Positions 11,901-23,289 of a DNA stretch of 64,000 bases are shown piece by piece (position 1 is the stretch's first letter; every line of letters begins with the position of its first letter). This DNA is from Alligator mississippiensis (taxonomy: Eukaryota; Chordata; Crocodylia; Alligatoridae), in NCBI RefSeq assembly GCF_030867095.1, contig NC_081831.1, forward strand, positions 47,243,319-47,307,318. Reading direction: 5' to 3'. A model generated the notes under the pieces. It saw nothing but the letters and a program-made list of their open reading frames with translations. It was not told the origin of the DNA and did not search any database. The position numbers and the translations under genes were made by a program.

Positions 11901-13440
11901 AAAGTACATAGAAAAGCAGGTATAAGAATTATCCAGAAATTTGCATTTGAGAGACAAATCACTTTCATTTATAAGAAGACTGAGAAGAGGCTTGATACCA
12001 GAAATTGAACACCATCAGCAGGAGGCAATGTTAACATAGTGAGAAAAAACCCATCTAGAAGAACTATGGCTGAAAACAGAAGTTAAATTCAGACAAATTC
12101 AAATTAAAATAAGGCATACGTGTTTTAAGAGGATGATTGAACACTGAAATATACTATCAAGGTAAATTGTAGATTCCCAGCAACTGATGTCTTTGGTGTA
12201 AGGCCGGATTTTCTTCAGAAAAGGCTGCTAGATTTTTTAGTCTTGCATCTGCACATCAAAGGCCAATACATTTCAGAGTTTTTCTTTCAGCAAACCCTTC
12301 CTAATGAAATCCTTTAGCGAGCTTTTATGATGTCTGGATTGATTGATATTCCTCATATTATTAGCTAAGGGGTATGCATTCAGACAGATAAAGGTTGTGC
12401 AAGCAGATAGATATGGGGCGTGCAAGCAGAAAGATATAAACCTAAGTGGGATCCTCTGGTTTTAGAAAGCAGTCCCAGTTTTATTTCTAGTTCAAATTTG
12501 ATGAGTGGATGGGAAGCCAAGTGCAGAGAGAAGGAGAGAAAGAGCTAGCCATTAAAAAGAATCAGGTAATCAGGGCAATTACAGCTGCTTTGGGTTATCC
12601 TTTCCTTCTTAGTCCAACCATTGCAAACTTAGGTAGTTTTGCAAGCTTTAGTCCTTAGAGAGTTAAGGGCTAGCTTGGATAACAGAGTGCAAATTTGGAT
12701 TCTTGTGGCATTCAAAGTGTTCATAGATGAGTTTTCTCAACTCATAAAATCCTAAATCATCCCTGCACTTTGACATACTTTTGAATGATAAACTGAGATC
12801 AATCCAACACTATGCGTCTGTAGCTCCTTCAGACACCTGGGAAGCAAGCTTCCTGCACTAGAAGCAATGATTAAAATCAGTCAGGTGTTGGAGTATGGAG
12901 GAGACCAATTAGGGTTTTTGAAACAACCTAAATGACTTGGAGAACAGGTTTGCACTGACTTGCAATGGAGGGGGGCAGCTAACAGTTCCAGGCTCCTCTA
13001 AAAACCACAGCCAATATTTGGAAAGCCTTTTAGAAAGGGAAACAGTTTTTAGCACTAAGCATCATCTACCTAACCAAATCTCTGCTGCATCATCAAGAGG
13101 ATCACACAGCATCTTTCTCCACACTTATGAATCAATAGTGCATCTCTAGCAGAACACCGCACAATTTATGCTCCAAGACTCATTACTTCTTATCACCAGC
13201 CTGGGCTGTAACTGCAAAAGTAAGTGCCTCTGACTATTAAAAATATATCCTTAGCCAGTCCCATCTCAGACCTGTTCATGTGGGTTTTTTTTGTAAGAGA
13301 TGAGGAAAGTGGGTCAAATTTCAAGGAGTAAAGCCTTGGACATCTTTCCCTGTTCTTCCTTTTATTTAGTACCCTCCTAGTAATGCTGATGCTGAAAATC
13401 CTCCCAAGGTTTACTAAACAAGATGAATAAAGCTGCTGTT
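8945..13440. other. Long intergenic stretch, no gene recognised
   Basis: About 4.5 kb of AT-rich DNA with only short unconserved ORFs. I recognised no receptor, LINE coding segment, terminal repeat pair or RNA gene. A short AT-rich run of 'aataat'-type repeats lies near 8960-9030. Old, unclassifiable repeats may be present. Confidence 0.4.
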
Positions 13441-13544
13441 TCTGAAATGCAAGTCATTCATGTAAGAATCCTGCCCTGCAGCCTGAACCATCTCTGTAGT
13501 TTACAGAGGCTCCTTCCCTGCAGCCTTTTTACAGTGCAGTTGAC

Positions 13545-13935
13545 CCAGTTACTGCTAATCATGGTCACCTGACCCCCTCTGATTGGTTATGGGGCTGCTT
13601 TTAAAAAACCCCTCCAGCACCTCAGCCTCCTTACTCATTTCTCTAGTCTTCAGTTGCTGAGTCACTTTTGTCTTAGCAACATCCATGCTTGTTCTAGTTC
13701 CTGATCCTGCCTTTGACTTGTTCCTATTTTTTAGCTTTGAATTTTCTGTGTAGACCTGTTTCTGGATCTTGGTTTGGCTTACTCTACATGTGTATATGTG
13801 AATTATTCTTCTAGCATAACTAGACTTATAATTCCTGAATCCTTTCCCTGGCTTGGCATTTGGTTCTGGACTTGTAACTTCTGACTTTTACCCCTGCAAT
13901 CTCTAGCCTAGTAGACCATGATAATTTAGTCTCAA
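13545..13935 (+). mobile_element. Possible decayed LTR fragment
   Basis: The stretch has a CCAAT-like 'tgattggttatgg' near 13581 followed by a TATA-like 'gcttttaaaaaacc' near 13600. Downstream is a run of short, imperfect 'ctgatcctg/ctggactt'-type units to about 13935. This layout resembles reptile LTRs with a repeat-rich downstream part. No termini or target duplication were found, so the assignment is weak. Confidence 0.25.
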
Positions 13936-13959
13936 GAAATCATTTAAAAGTTGGTGATA

Positions 13960-16480
13960 TGTCTTCCTTACCATTATTATTTAGGTAGCAAGTTTTAAAC
14001 ACACAAACAACACACCATGGCAAAACCTTCAGGCTGGGAACTGACACTTGCAGGGTATTTGCGGTCTTTGACCAGCCTTAGAAGAGGCTGGATGAGTACA
14101 CTCCTGTTTTATGGCTCTGATGAGGAGTTAGAACAACAGCCCTGAGCAGGAAAGAGCTATTCTGGTATCCATACTGAGCTTGTGGAGAGGAGTACACTCC
14201 ATGCCTTAGAAATGGGAGCATTCTCTACCAGGAGTCCTGGCTTCCATAGGGACCTATGGTAGAGGGTTGAGTTTTAAGGGCTAAGGTAGGTTTAAGATTG
14301 GAAGTCAGGCATGCCTGTGTTAAATTCTCCCTTAAAAAATTCAACTAGTGCCTAGTTGTTAAATCAGAAGTGGTGAGAGCTGCAAGTCAGGATTCCTTGT
14401 CTCGGGTATAAGTAAAGGAGTGTGCTACACAGCAGGCCTCCTAAACTTCATGAAGATTTTAGAAGTGAATATGCTGTTATAGTGAAAGCTAAGATTTTTC
14501 TGAGACACCTATGAGAGTTGGAAGCCCAAGTAACATGACAGCTAATGAGAGCTTGTTGTCCACATCCCTTAAACAGCTTGGCAGATGTTAACTTAAGCAG
14601 GAGAAAAGGAGTCTGGCCACCTGCTGTAGGCCTCACTGGATTATAGATTAATAAAGCTATTGCTCAGTGCATGTACAAATTGTACAAAGGTTCTGCTATA
14701 GCATTGACCAAAACAGGCCACACTGGGGCACGGCTACACAGTCATTAATGCACAGTGGTTATTGTACATTTAATTTAGTACTTTTATAATAGATTTGTGC
14801 ATTGTGGGTAAGAGGACAGGCACCTAGAAGGTAGGCAAAAGAAGGCTTATGGCTAAATTTATGTCTTTTTACTCACTTAAATGGCATGCCAATGGCTGTG
14901 TAATTACAGCTTCTGGCACTTACAGTTGAAGATTTTATTTCTCCCTGATGTAAAACAGAATAACCTTGCACAGGTATCTACTGGTGTAGTGGTTTTGAAT
15001 CTCCTCCCCATGTTTTAACCCAATATCCTATTGATTAGGACAGGTGCCTATGAAGTAAGAAACCCAGGTCCTAGGCAGCAGAAGGGTTGGGGCCTGTGGC
15101 TTAGGAGTAGGAGGCAGATGTAGGGCATAGGCATATCACTGACCTCCACCCATGTCCTCTTTTTTTGATACTGGAAATAGGGTTCAGGCTCTTGCACATG
15201 CTAAGTAGGAATGAGTGAGCAAGGTTTTATTCCCAGTGTTGCTTCAGGCTTGCTCTGGGGACTGTGCAGACATGCCCAGAGCAACTTTACACTCAGGGAT
15301 TCCTTCCGAGGAGGCAGTCTCAAGATTCCTCACTTCTAGAATATGGATACTAAAATTACCCCCCATCTTTGGCATGCACATGGATTCACTGACTCATGTC
15401 TGCCTCTATCTTCAAAGATGTAATATGCCAAGGACCTTTGTTATGAGTTTTCTTTCCTTTTGATATTTCTCCATTGCAGATTGCATGGTAGTGCAAAAAT
15501 AGTCAAACTAATTGTATGAGAGAACCCCGTCTGCTTCAGGTAACCCTGAGTTGTAACCTGAGCTGGATATATGCCAGAGGGAGAGGGAACCTGTTCCCTT
15601 TGTCTCAAGTTTTCCCTGCCACTGCGGGTCATGTGACTAGCTTTCTCACCTGGAAAGGTGATGTCATTTGAAAGCACCAGGCATTAGTCAGTGAGGCTGC
15701 TCCTGGTGGGACTTCAGTAATGAGGTCACAATAGGGGATAAAAGGGGTCCCCATAAAGAAGGAGGGCAGAGCTATCTTGAGCTGAAACATCTCTGGCAGA
15801 GCCATGCTGGAGCCCTAGGGCTCACGGGGAGAGAGGAGGAGCAGCTGAATGCTGCAGTCCTCTCCCTCTGTCACTTGAAACTGGACACACGAGCAACTGC
15901 CTGCCTCCAAAGGAAAGCAACCAGCCTCTGGATGATACTTGGGAGTAATATACTGGAATCTATCTAGATATATAGTTTGCAGTAATACAGCTGCATAATC
16001 AAAGGCTATCTAGCCGCACTGTTTGCTCTAAGGGTATTCTTTGAGCTTGCACTGTCCTGTATCTTACCCCAGGCCTTCTTTCTGTACCAATAAAATTCTC
16101 CTCCGAGCATGGCATGGGAGACCTATTGGGAGATGGACTGGGTTATGCCTTGGTGCTCCCTTGTTCCGGCTGACTAAGGGAGGCTATGATTTGGACTTCT
16201 GGCTAAAAGAAGCACCCCAAGTTCTTGCAGTGGGTCAAGCACCCTTTAGGTCTATAAAGCCTTTGTGCCTCAAGAGGCACAGAGTCACTCACAGACCGAG
16301 ACTCTCGAGTGGTGGCAGCATTACCCCCAGACTTGCGGGTGTGCTCTGGGAAGGGGGTCGGCTAGATGTGAGGTGCCCCCAGGGAGGCACTCAGAGCTTG
16401 GTAGGTGGTTGGGCACAGTCAGGTGTGTGGCTCAGTGCAGGACCACCTCCTACTAGCCCACCACACAAGACAGTTAGCCA
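13960..16480. other. Intergenic stretch without recognisable features
   Basis: Short ORFs such as the plus-strand one at 16041-16529 lack any known domain and sit in moderately GC-rich sequence. No repeats with clear boundaries were seen. Confidence 0.35.
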
Positions 16481-16547
16481 TATTCATCTGAAGCTTAGGC
16501 AGAAGGCAGGGCAGTGTGGCAACTCATAGACTAACTCATTCAGAGAG

Positions 16548-16590
16548 GCATGAGCTTTTGTGGGCTACAGCCTACTTCATTATGTACTAC
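16548..16590 (-). ncRNA. Hammerhead-like motif, inverted copy (decayed)
   Basis: Read on the minus strand: ATAATGA in place of CTGATGA, stem GTAGGCT/AGCCCAC, AAAA in place of GAAA, then GCTC and ATGC. It complements the mutations of the plus-strand copy, so together the two outline the ancestral motif. It is not expected to cleave. Confidence 0.35.
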
Positions 16591-16601
16591 AAATATGAAT
16601 A

Positions 16602-16641
16602 GCATCTGATGAAGTGGGCTGTAGCCTACAAAAGCCCATGC
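16602..16641 (+). ncRNA. Hammerhead-ribozyme-like motif (decayed)
   Basis: In order: GCAT (16602-16605), CTGATGA (16606-16612), a 7-bp stem GTGGGCT/AGCCTAC with a 2-nt loop (16614-16629), AAAA where GAAA is expected (16630-16633), GC, then CC where the UH cleavage dinucleotide would be, then ATGC (16638-16641), which pairs with the first GCAT. The order matches a type I hammerhead with a minimal stem III. The core G and the U of the cleavage site are mutated, so this copy should be inactive. The inverted arm at 16548-16590 (minus) keeps the CTC cleavage triplet but has lost the CTGATGA box. Confidence 0.45.
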
Positions 16642-17655
16642 TTCTCTGCCTGAGTCTGTAAGGTGACACACTGCCCTGCTTACTTTATTTATAGCTCGCC
16701 CATGCATCTCTATACTGCACTGCAGCCAGCACTGGAGATGTGCATTGCTACCTGCATTGCTGTTTAATTTTATATATACTTTTTTGAGCTAAGAAGAATG
16801 ACACCTGTGCCCGCTCACTGCTAGAGCCACAGGACTGAATCTGCAACAGATATTTATAAGAGGCCTGATCTGTGAAGATGCTGAGACCCCTCAACTTCCG
16901 TTGATTTCCACAGGACTTGAAACTGTTCTACACCATATAGCTAGGGACAGGGCTCAAACCAGTTTATGCAATGTCTGTCCCAGACCCGTTGCTGGTATAA
17001 AATAAACCAGACACCCCCCAGCATCCCAGCATGCTCTCTGGGCTGTGCCGGGAACTCTCCTATGCAGTAGGGCTGACCCCTCCCCTCTGCTCCCTGGCTG
17101 CAGCTCGGCACAGAGTGTCTGCCTGGCTTCTCCCTGCTAAGCAGGGATTATTCCCCCCTCCCCTCTGCCTTATGCAGACACCTCAGCGTTAATTAGCAGA
17201 CCACATGCTGGCTAAGGTCCGTGCTGTGGGAGACGACAGAGGCAGACAAGCTTTTGGGAGCTAATCAACAAGTAGCTTAATTTTCTTTCTTGGAAGAGCT
17301 GTTTAAGAAGAGCTGCATTAGTTAATGGAGAGAGGCTTTGTTTTCTTAATGGTCTGATAAGCACTGAGTTAGGGGTGATACACATTGCCTGCCAGGCAGC
17401 TCAGGAGCAGGGGGAAATAATCTGTGTCCTGCCAGAGCCTGGCCACGCCTCCCTCAGCTCAACTCTGTGGAAGAGAGGGAGGGCTGCTCTAGCCTGAGCC
17501 ACTTCTGGGAGGTCTGTCTGGGTTACAAACTGATTTAGCTTAGCCAGCTTAGACTAACCCACAAAGATTGAATCAATGCAGGCTCAGACTTTTTGAATGT
17601 CTGTCCCTACCCTATGGGATCAGGCCCAAAAGATGGTGAGCCGCATCCAGTTCTA

Positions 17656-19752
17656 CTAAATATTAGGGCTGTGCGAAGTGGCAGCATTGCATTTCAACCA
17701 GCGTTTTGACGGAACAGTGTTCCATTTAGATATTTGTTTTGAATCAAAACGGCTGCTCCATTCTGTTCTCTAGAAACATTTAACTGTTTCAACCCTCTTT
17801 CAACGTTCTGCCCATAGGATATAGTGGGGAAGGTCGAAACAGGCTATAACTTGTCATTTATGGAATGATTTGGATGAAAACTGCAGGAATGGTATCTTCT
17901 TCTCAGGTCATAAAGTGTCCCAAAATTCAAAAAGATAGGTGCAGGGGGTTCAGAGAAACTGCACCCCAAAGTCTTGAGAGCAAAACTCATGTCACGTGTG
18001 TGTGTTAAGCCACAGCAGGGTAAAAACTGCAGGCATGCTATCCCCTGCTGAGGTCACAAAGCCTCCCATGTTTCAAGGAGATAGGTGCAGGGGCTTGGGG
18101 AAACTGAACCTCAAGCTGCGGACAAGCAAAACTCATGACATGGGTGACACCATTTGTGTTAAGGTGCAGCTGGGTGAAAGCTGCAGTCCTGTCAGTCCCT
18201 GCTGAGGCCATGAAGCCTGCCAGCTGTCAAGGAGATAGCTGCAGGGGGGCTCTGGGGCCCTGCACCCCTAGCTGCTGACAGGCAAAACTCATGACATTGG
18301 TGCTTGTGCAACCTTAACAAGGATGTGGTAAAGCTTGAGAAGGGCTACCCATATGATCAGAGACTTGCACAGCAAGCTGTATGAGGAAAGACTGAGGGAC
18401 CTGGGACTCATCAGCCTGAAAAAGAGAAGGCTGAGATGGGAGTTGGTAGCAGCTTACCACTACATGAGAAGTATATATCTAGGACTTGGTGAACAACTGT
18501 TCACCAGGGCACCCTTGAGGAAAATTAGGAGTAACGGTCACATACTCCTCGAAGATCATTTCAGGCTCAACATTAGAAAAAAAAAAAACTGCTTCACAAC
18601 TAGGGTGTTACTCTTATTTTTCCCCAAGGGTGCCCTGGTGAACAGTTGTACTCTTCTCATGTAGTGGTAAGCTGCTACCAAGTCACCTCTCAGCCTTCTC
18701 TTTTTCAGGCTGAAGAGTCCCAGGTCCCTCAGCTTTTCCTTGTATGGCTTGCCATGCAAGGATCATACAAGTAGCCTTTCTCTGGACTCTCTTAAGCTTT
18801 ATCACATCCTTGTTAAAGTGTGAAGCCCAGAACTGGGCACAGTACTCCAGCTGCGGTCTCACCAGTGCTGAGAAGAGCCGAGTAGAATAGGAGAATCACT
18901 TCTTTGCGACGGTTTTGCTAGAGATTCATCAATTTATGCATGCCAGAGTATTGTTGGCCCTGCTGGCTACAGCATCGCACTGCCAGCTCATGTTCATACT
19001 ATGGTTAATTATTACCCCCAGGTCTGAGGTGGCAAGTGATTGGGGGATCTTCAGTCCTGCTGCCTGACGAGAGGCAGCAGTTGCACAAGCACCCATGTCT
19101 TGAGTTTTGCCTGTCAGCAGCTAGGGGTGCAGGGTCCCAGAGCCCCCCTGCACCTATCTCCTTGACAGCTGGCAGGCTTTGTGGCCTCAGTAGGCTGGCA
19201 GGCCTGCAGCTTTCACTCAGCTGCGCCTTAACACATGCGATGTCACCCATGTCGCGAGTTTTGCTTGTACACAGCTTGAGGTTCAGTTTCCCCAAGCCCC
19301 TGCACCTATCTCCTTGAAACTTGGCAGGATTTGTGGCCTCCACAGGGGCTAGCATGCCTGCAGTTTTGACCCCACTGTGGTGTGATGCATATACATGACG
19401 CGTTTGGCTCTCAAGACATTGAGGTACAGTTTCTCTGAAGCCCTTGCATCTATCTCCTTGAACTTTGGCAGTCTTTCTTGCCTCAGTAGAAGCTACCATT
19501 TCAAGAAGTTTCATCCAAATCTGGCCAGAAATAACAAATTTGTAGGCTGTTTCAACCTTCCCCATTATAGCCTGTGGGAGAAACATCGAAACAGCATTGA
19601 AACAACAAAGCGTTTTGACTCGCCTCATTTTGTTTCGAGGCTGTTTTGACCATAGCTGTTCCATTTTGATTTTGCTGTTTCTACCTCAAAACGGATCGAA
19701 ACAGCATCGAAACAAAACTGGTGGCGGAATTTTGCACAGCCCTACTAAATAT
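17656..19752. mobile_element. Foldback hAT-type element with 8-bp target duplication
   Basis: The element spans 17664-19744 and is flanked by a perfect 8-bp duplication CTAAATAT (17656-17663 and 19745-19752), the length typical of hAT transposons. Its ends are inverted: TAGGGCTGTGCGAA on the left, and TAGGGCTGTGCAAAA when the right end is reversed. Inversion continues over nearly the whole arms (17664-18311 against 19080-19744). Each arm holds three ~146-156-bp tandem subrepeats, marked on the left by 'caaaactcat' at 17981, 18127 and 18283. The outer ~150 bp are rich in 'gttttga/cgaaac' motifs, possibly subterminal transposase sites. No transposase is encoded. The centre is filled by CR1 sequence. 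It is non-autonomous, presumably mobilised in trans. Confidence 0.85.
18314..19060. mobile_element. CR1 3' sequence arranged as a palindrome
   Basis: Antisense CR1 ORF2/3' sequence runs from about 18600 to 19060. The same CR1 region occurs in sense at 18314-18535. The two arms (18314-18535 and 18607-18816) are reverse complements around a 71-base loop that contains an A-run. The sense arm translates [10 protein letters not shown]...EERLRDLGL, the CR1 ORF2 tail. Such a palindrome is not the usual product of 5'-truncated insertion. It may reflect inverted duplication inside the foldback element. Confidence 0.75.
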
Positions 19753-19759
19753 GCTCTGC

Positions 19760-21010
19760 TATTATTTTTAGCAACATCACTCTTCAAGAAATGAGTGAAT
19801 GCCTTGTGCATCTCAGTAGCTGTAATGTTTCTATTACTAGCAATCATGTTGATACTGGGGCAAGTCATTACCAGCAATGTAAAAAACAAAGTTTACATTA
19901 CCATCAATTATTTATTTTAACATTGAGATAAGCAGCATGGCTGTGTATATAAGTAGCAATATTTTAAAGTTACAAGAATTTGGTTTACAAATTTACAGTA
20001 GAAATAATGGCAATATTAGAAATGAACCATTTGGATGTATAGGTAGAAGGGGTACAGCTTGACTTAAAGGCCCGCCTGGTAGCATGCCACCTATTACTAA
20101 AGGTTGCCAGACATTTCCTATTATAAGGCCTTCCTTTCAGTTGCTCATAAGGGCTAAACTTTAGCAAATCAGAGTAATAGCTAACTTGTTGCATATTTTC
20201 CTCTGGCTGAAAGGTTTTGGAAGAATTGAGCCAAAATAGCTTGGCTGCTTTTGCGAAGAAAGGTAGGGGCAAAAAAAAAACATTTCACTGTTAAAAAACC
20301 CAAAAAACACCCTTCCCTCCTTCCATCCCCCCCTTTTTATTTGGAAGCTCCAGAGCAGGGACCTGACATTTGACATAAAGGAAGTCTTTGTTAATCTCAT
20401 GAAAAACTGTCCCATTTTGACTCTGGAACTGAACAGGGAGCCTGTCTTTTTTGAGCTCTAATTGACACCCCCTCCCCCCCTTTCTTCTGACACTGAGATA
20501 ATGAGGCCATATGATTCAATACAGAGGGTCAAAGTGCATTGTGGGGTTGGAGTGGGCAGTAGATTAGGAAAAGGAGTCTGGGGATGAATTGGAAGCAGAA
20601 GCTGGCAAGGAAGGAGACTGAACGGTGGGCAAGGAGAGAGCAGACGGCCATAACCTAGAGACCTCCTAGCCTGGCTGACTGGGGCCACCTGCCTGCTAGG
20701 GCTGAGAACCAGCACACTCACTTCACATGTGAGCAGCCTGAGAGGGGTTCCAGCCATGCTACAGGCTGTCCTTTGGTGGGGATGGGAGGGGTTGAGTAGC
20801 GTGGCCAATTGAACTTTAAGCAAGGTGCTTTTTATCTTTTGTTATAAGGTAGTACTTAACTAAAAATCATTATTCACAAGAGTTTTACCAGGTCTCATGT
20901 CTTTTGTTCAGTCCATAGATGGAATCCAATTTGTTCTCAGAGTTGGTCCACATTTTTTAAAAGCTTAGATGTAAGCCATGCTCCTCATTATTCCAGTTAA
21001 AGCTTCGATT
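19760..21010. other. Spacer, no recognisable gene
   Basis: The stretch is AT-rich with an A-run near 20270 and C-runs near 20327 and 20470. The ORFs here are short and lack receptor or transposon motifs. Confidence 0.4.
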
Positions 21011-21013
21011 TCA

Positions 21014-21951
21014 TTACTTTCTCCTGGAGAATAATATTCTGCTCATTAACCTCCAGATAGCGTTTTTCATCTCGGCATTTCTTAGAGTGTAAATGATTGG
21101 GTTCAACACTGGAGTGATGAGAGAGTAGGTGACAGAAACTATCTTATCTCCTAATAACTTCTTGAAGGGTCAGTCATGGATGAAGATTCCTGGGATAAAT
21201 ATTAAGCTCATGACTGTGATCTGGGCAGCACAGGTAGACAGAGCTTTGTGCTGTCCATCTGAGATGTGTTTCCTGATTTTGAATAAGATGATACTATAAG
21301 ATATGAGCAAGATAAAAAAGATGCATGGAAGGAGCAGTCCACTGTTGGAGACCATCAGCAGCTCAGCTAGGTCGTTATAAGCACAGGCCAGTTTGATGAC
21401 CTGTGAGAGAGCACAGTAGAAATTGTCAAGGATATTGGGTCCACAGAACGGAAGCTGGATGATCAGTGCAGTTTGAACAATGGAGTGAGTAAATCCTTCC
21501 ATCCATGACCCTATCACCAGTCCTGTGCACACATCCGGATTCATGACTGTCAAGTAGTCAGTGGTTTATGAATGGCCACATACCTATCAACTGCCATCAC
21601 CACCAGGAGGAAGATGCCAGCACCTTCACTAAAATGAAATAAGAATATCTGGATGATGCACCAGTTGAAGGATATGGTTCTGGTGTGAGAAGCAAGGTCC
21701 CACAACAACTCGACTGCCGTGATTGAAGAGTCACTGTTGTCTGCAAAGGCCCAGTTGGCCAGAAAGAAGTACAGTGGAATGTGGAGATGGCTGTTCGTGA
21801 TCACCACAATGATGATGGTCAGGTTGTTGAGCCAGGTCATGAGGTAGACTAAGAAGAAGACCAGGAAAAGAAGATACTTCAGCTCCGGACTCTGGGTGAG
21901 ACCCAAGAGGACAAATTCTGTCACTGTGGTCATGAGGGTCTCTACTTCCAT
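21014..21951 (-). pseudogene. OR4-like olfactory receptor, two lesions
   Basis: This is a nearly complete class II olfactory receptor of the OR4-like group. From the start MEVETLMTTVTEFVLLGLT at 21951 it covers TM1-TM3 with HLHIPLYFF and VMAVDRYVAIHKPL. One base is missing near 21560 (just after HKPL), which brings an immediate TGA. The next frame continues with MNPDVCTGLVIGSWMEGF, FCGPNILDNFYC and KALSTCAAQITVMSLIF, up to a single in-frame TGA at 21170-21172. After that stop the same frame runs through [19 protein letters not shown] to a normal stop at 21014-21016. GN of TM1 is NN here, and MAYDRY is MAVDRY. With only two disabling changes, silencing is fairly recent, or an intact allele may exist elsewhere. 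Total length of about 312 codons is normal for the family. Confidence 0.9.
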
Positions 21952-21959
21952 TGGGTATC

Positions 21960-22830
21960 CTTAGTGTATATTAACAAAAGAAACACTAATGATGAAAACA
22001 GTAGACAGGAGTTTTAAAGGATAGTTTCCATGGGATTGAATAAGTTTTGGTCCACTTACATAAGGATCTAATGGCCATGAATGGTCATTACACAATGACC
22101 AGCTGGAAATTTGTAATAGTAGGGCTAGAAATAAGGTGTTTTTTCTCTGGAAATAATAGTTTCTTGTCTTTCTGTTAACACTGGAAGTTAGTTCCTATTT
22201 CACTATGCAGCAGTAACCCAGCTTCATAAGTGCCTTTTTGGTACTAACACACAGTAATTCTATTTTAGTCTCTGGCAAAATAGAATTGCCTATGCATGTT
22301 CATGCATGAAACAATGAGGTGCTAGAAGCTGGATTTCCTACTTCTTGAGTCAGTACCCTAGGCACCATGATATTGGGCAAAACAACATGCGGGCTGCCCT
22401 CCTTAATGCTTCCCTCTAACACATGCTAGTGATTGGTTCCTTCCCAGATTCAATTTTGGGCAGATAAAAGAGCAAGTGAATGTGCCTGCATAGCTGCCTG
22501 GTCAGAGTTCAGACTACTGACCATGCTCAGTCCCCACATGGAGATTTCTGTATCTACATTGCACTGCAAATAGAATTGCAAGCTTCATGGCACTTACTTA
22601 GCTAGGCCACTGCCATTTAGGTATATAAACTGAATAATCTAGCCTTGAAAGTCCCTTTTTATGTTAACACTAAATGTGCCATCCATATTTCGCCCCCACA
22701 TACTCTTTCTCTCACAGCCACACCAAAGGTAAAAAGGAAACTTTGTTAAGATGGAATTAAGTTTGAAAATGCCTAAATAAGTTAAGTGTGAGAATAGAAG
22801 ATCATGCAGTATTCTATCTAGTGAATTTAG
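21960..22830. other. Upstream spacer of the minus-strand OR
   Basis: No coding or repeat signature was recognised. OR genes usually have a noncoding 5' exon upstream, but its position cannot be read from sequence alone. Confidence 0.35.
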
Positions 22831-22834
22831 TAAA

Positions 22835-23287
22835 TAAATCTAATGTCTATATTTAGTCCATGATTTTTTTGTAGCCGGTTGAATCATGGACAAAATATAG
22901 ACCTTGGATTTATGATGCATTATAACCTGTCTGACATCCGACTCCCCAGGTAAACCCTCCACTTTTTACCAGCTATTCTCATTCCCTCGCCCGCCTCGTC
23001 TCGCATCCTTTGACTACAGCCACTTTCATTCCCCCTTCCCCCCAACCTGTCTCTCACCTACTGCCCTCCCCAATTTACTTTTTAACTGATTGGCTTTCTT
23101 GCATTTGTACTGGCCTCTGGCTGCCTTACCACTCCAGCCAGAAAGAGCACAGACCATCTGCAGATGATTCTTCAGCCTGATGAAGGGTGTTTGTGCCCAA
23201 AAGCTTGCAAAGAAGCATTTTTCCAAGTATTTGAGTTGGTCTAATAAAAGATAACTGATTTACCCAAAGAACCTTGTCTGCCTAAAT
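22835..23287 (+). mobile_element. Penelope-like element 3' region
   Basis: The stretch matches the recurrent crocodilian Penelope tail. It has 'atggacaaaatatagacc' near 22887, a pyrimidine-rich middle, 'cctgatgaagggtgtttg' at 23176, 'ttggtctaataaaagata' near 23235 and 'aaccttgtctgccta' at the end. The same modules in reverse order are on the minus strand at 61208-61741, where a GIY-YIG coding piece is attached. This copy has no coding part. Confidence 0.65.
23171..23212 (+). ncRNA. Hammerhead-like motif in Penelope tail
   Basis: CTGATGA lies at 23177-23183. It is followed by a stem-loop AGGGTGTTTGTGCCC (23184-23198; three G-C and two wobble pairs), AAAA in place of GAAA (23199-23202), then GC and TT (23203-23206), followed by GC that can pair with the GC before the first box. 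The loss of the G in GAAA predicts an inactive copy. The order of parts is the same as in the 61315-61358 copy. Confidence 0.45.
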
Positions 23288-23289
23288 GG

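Larger units (their letters stand above)
16503..16682. repeat. Inverted pair of Penelope-type 3' ends
   Basis: Two arms (about 16503-16583 and 16604-16682) are reverse complements with roughly 10-15% differences, around a ~20-base loop. Each arm carries the block 'tgatgaagtgggctgtag', a well-known reptile repeat end resembling the termini of Penelope-like retroelements. Such elements often leave inverted terminal copies. The arms contain the hammerhead-like motifs listed separately. They could also be annotated as a foldback MITE. Confidence 0.6.

Noticed and set aside
16041-16529. 162-residue plus-strand ORF
   Set aside because: No recognisable domain, no homologous frame elsewhere in the window, and its end runs into a repeat arm.
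17980-18300. Regular ~150-bp spacing suggesting a CRISPR-like array
   Set aside because: Period is too long, units diverge along their whole length, the genome is vertebrate, and the units are mirrored in the other arm of a transposon.
19005-19664. 219-residue minus-strand ORF with internal repeats
   Set aside because: It is made of the foldback element's ~150-bp subrepeats and CR1 edge sequence. Related frames occur in the other arm and at 2.3 kb with unrelated breaks.
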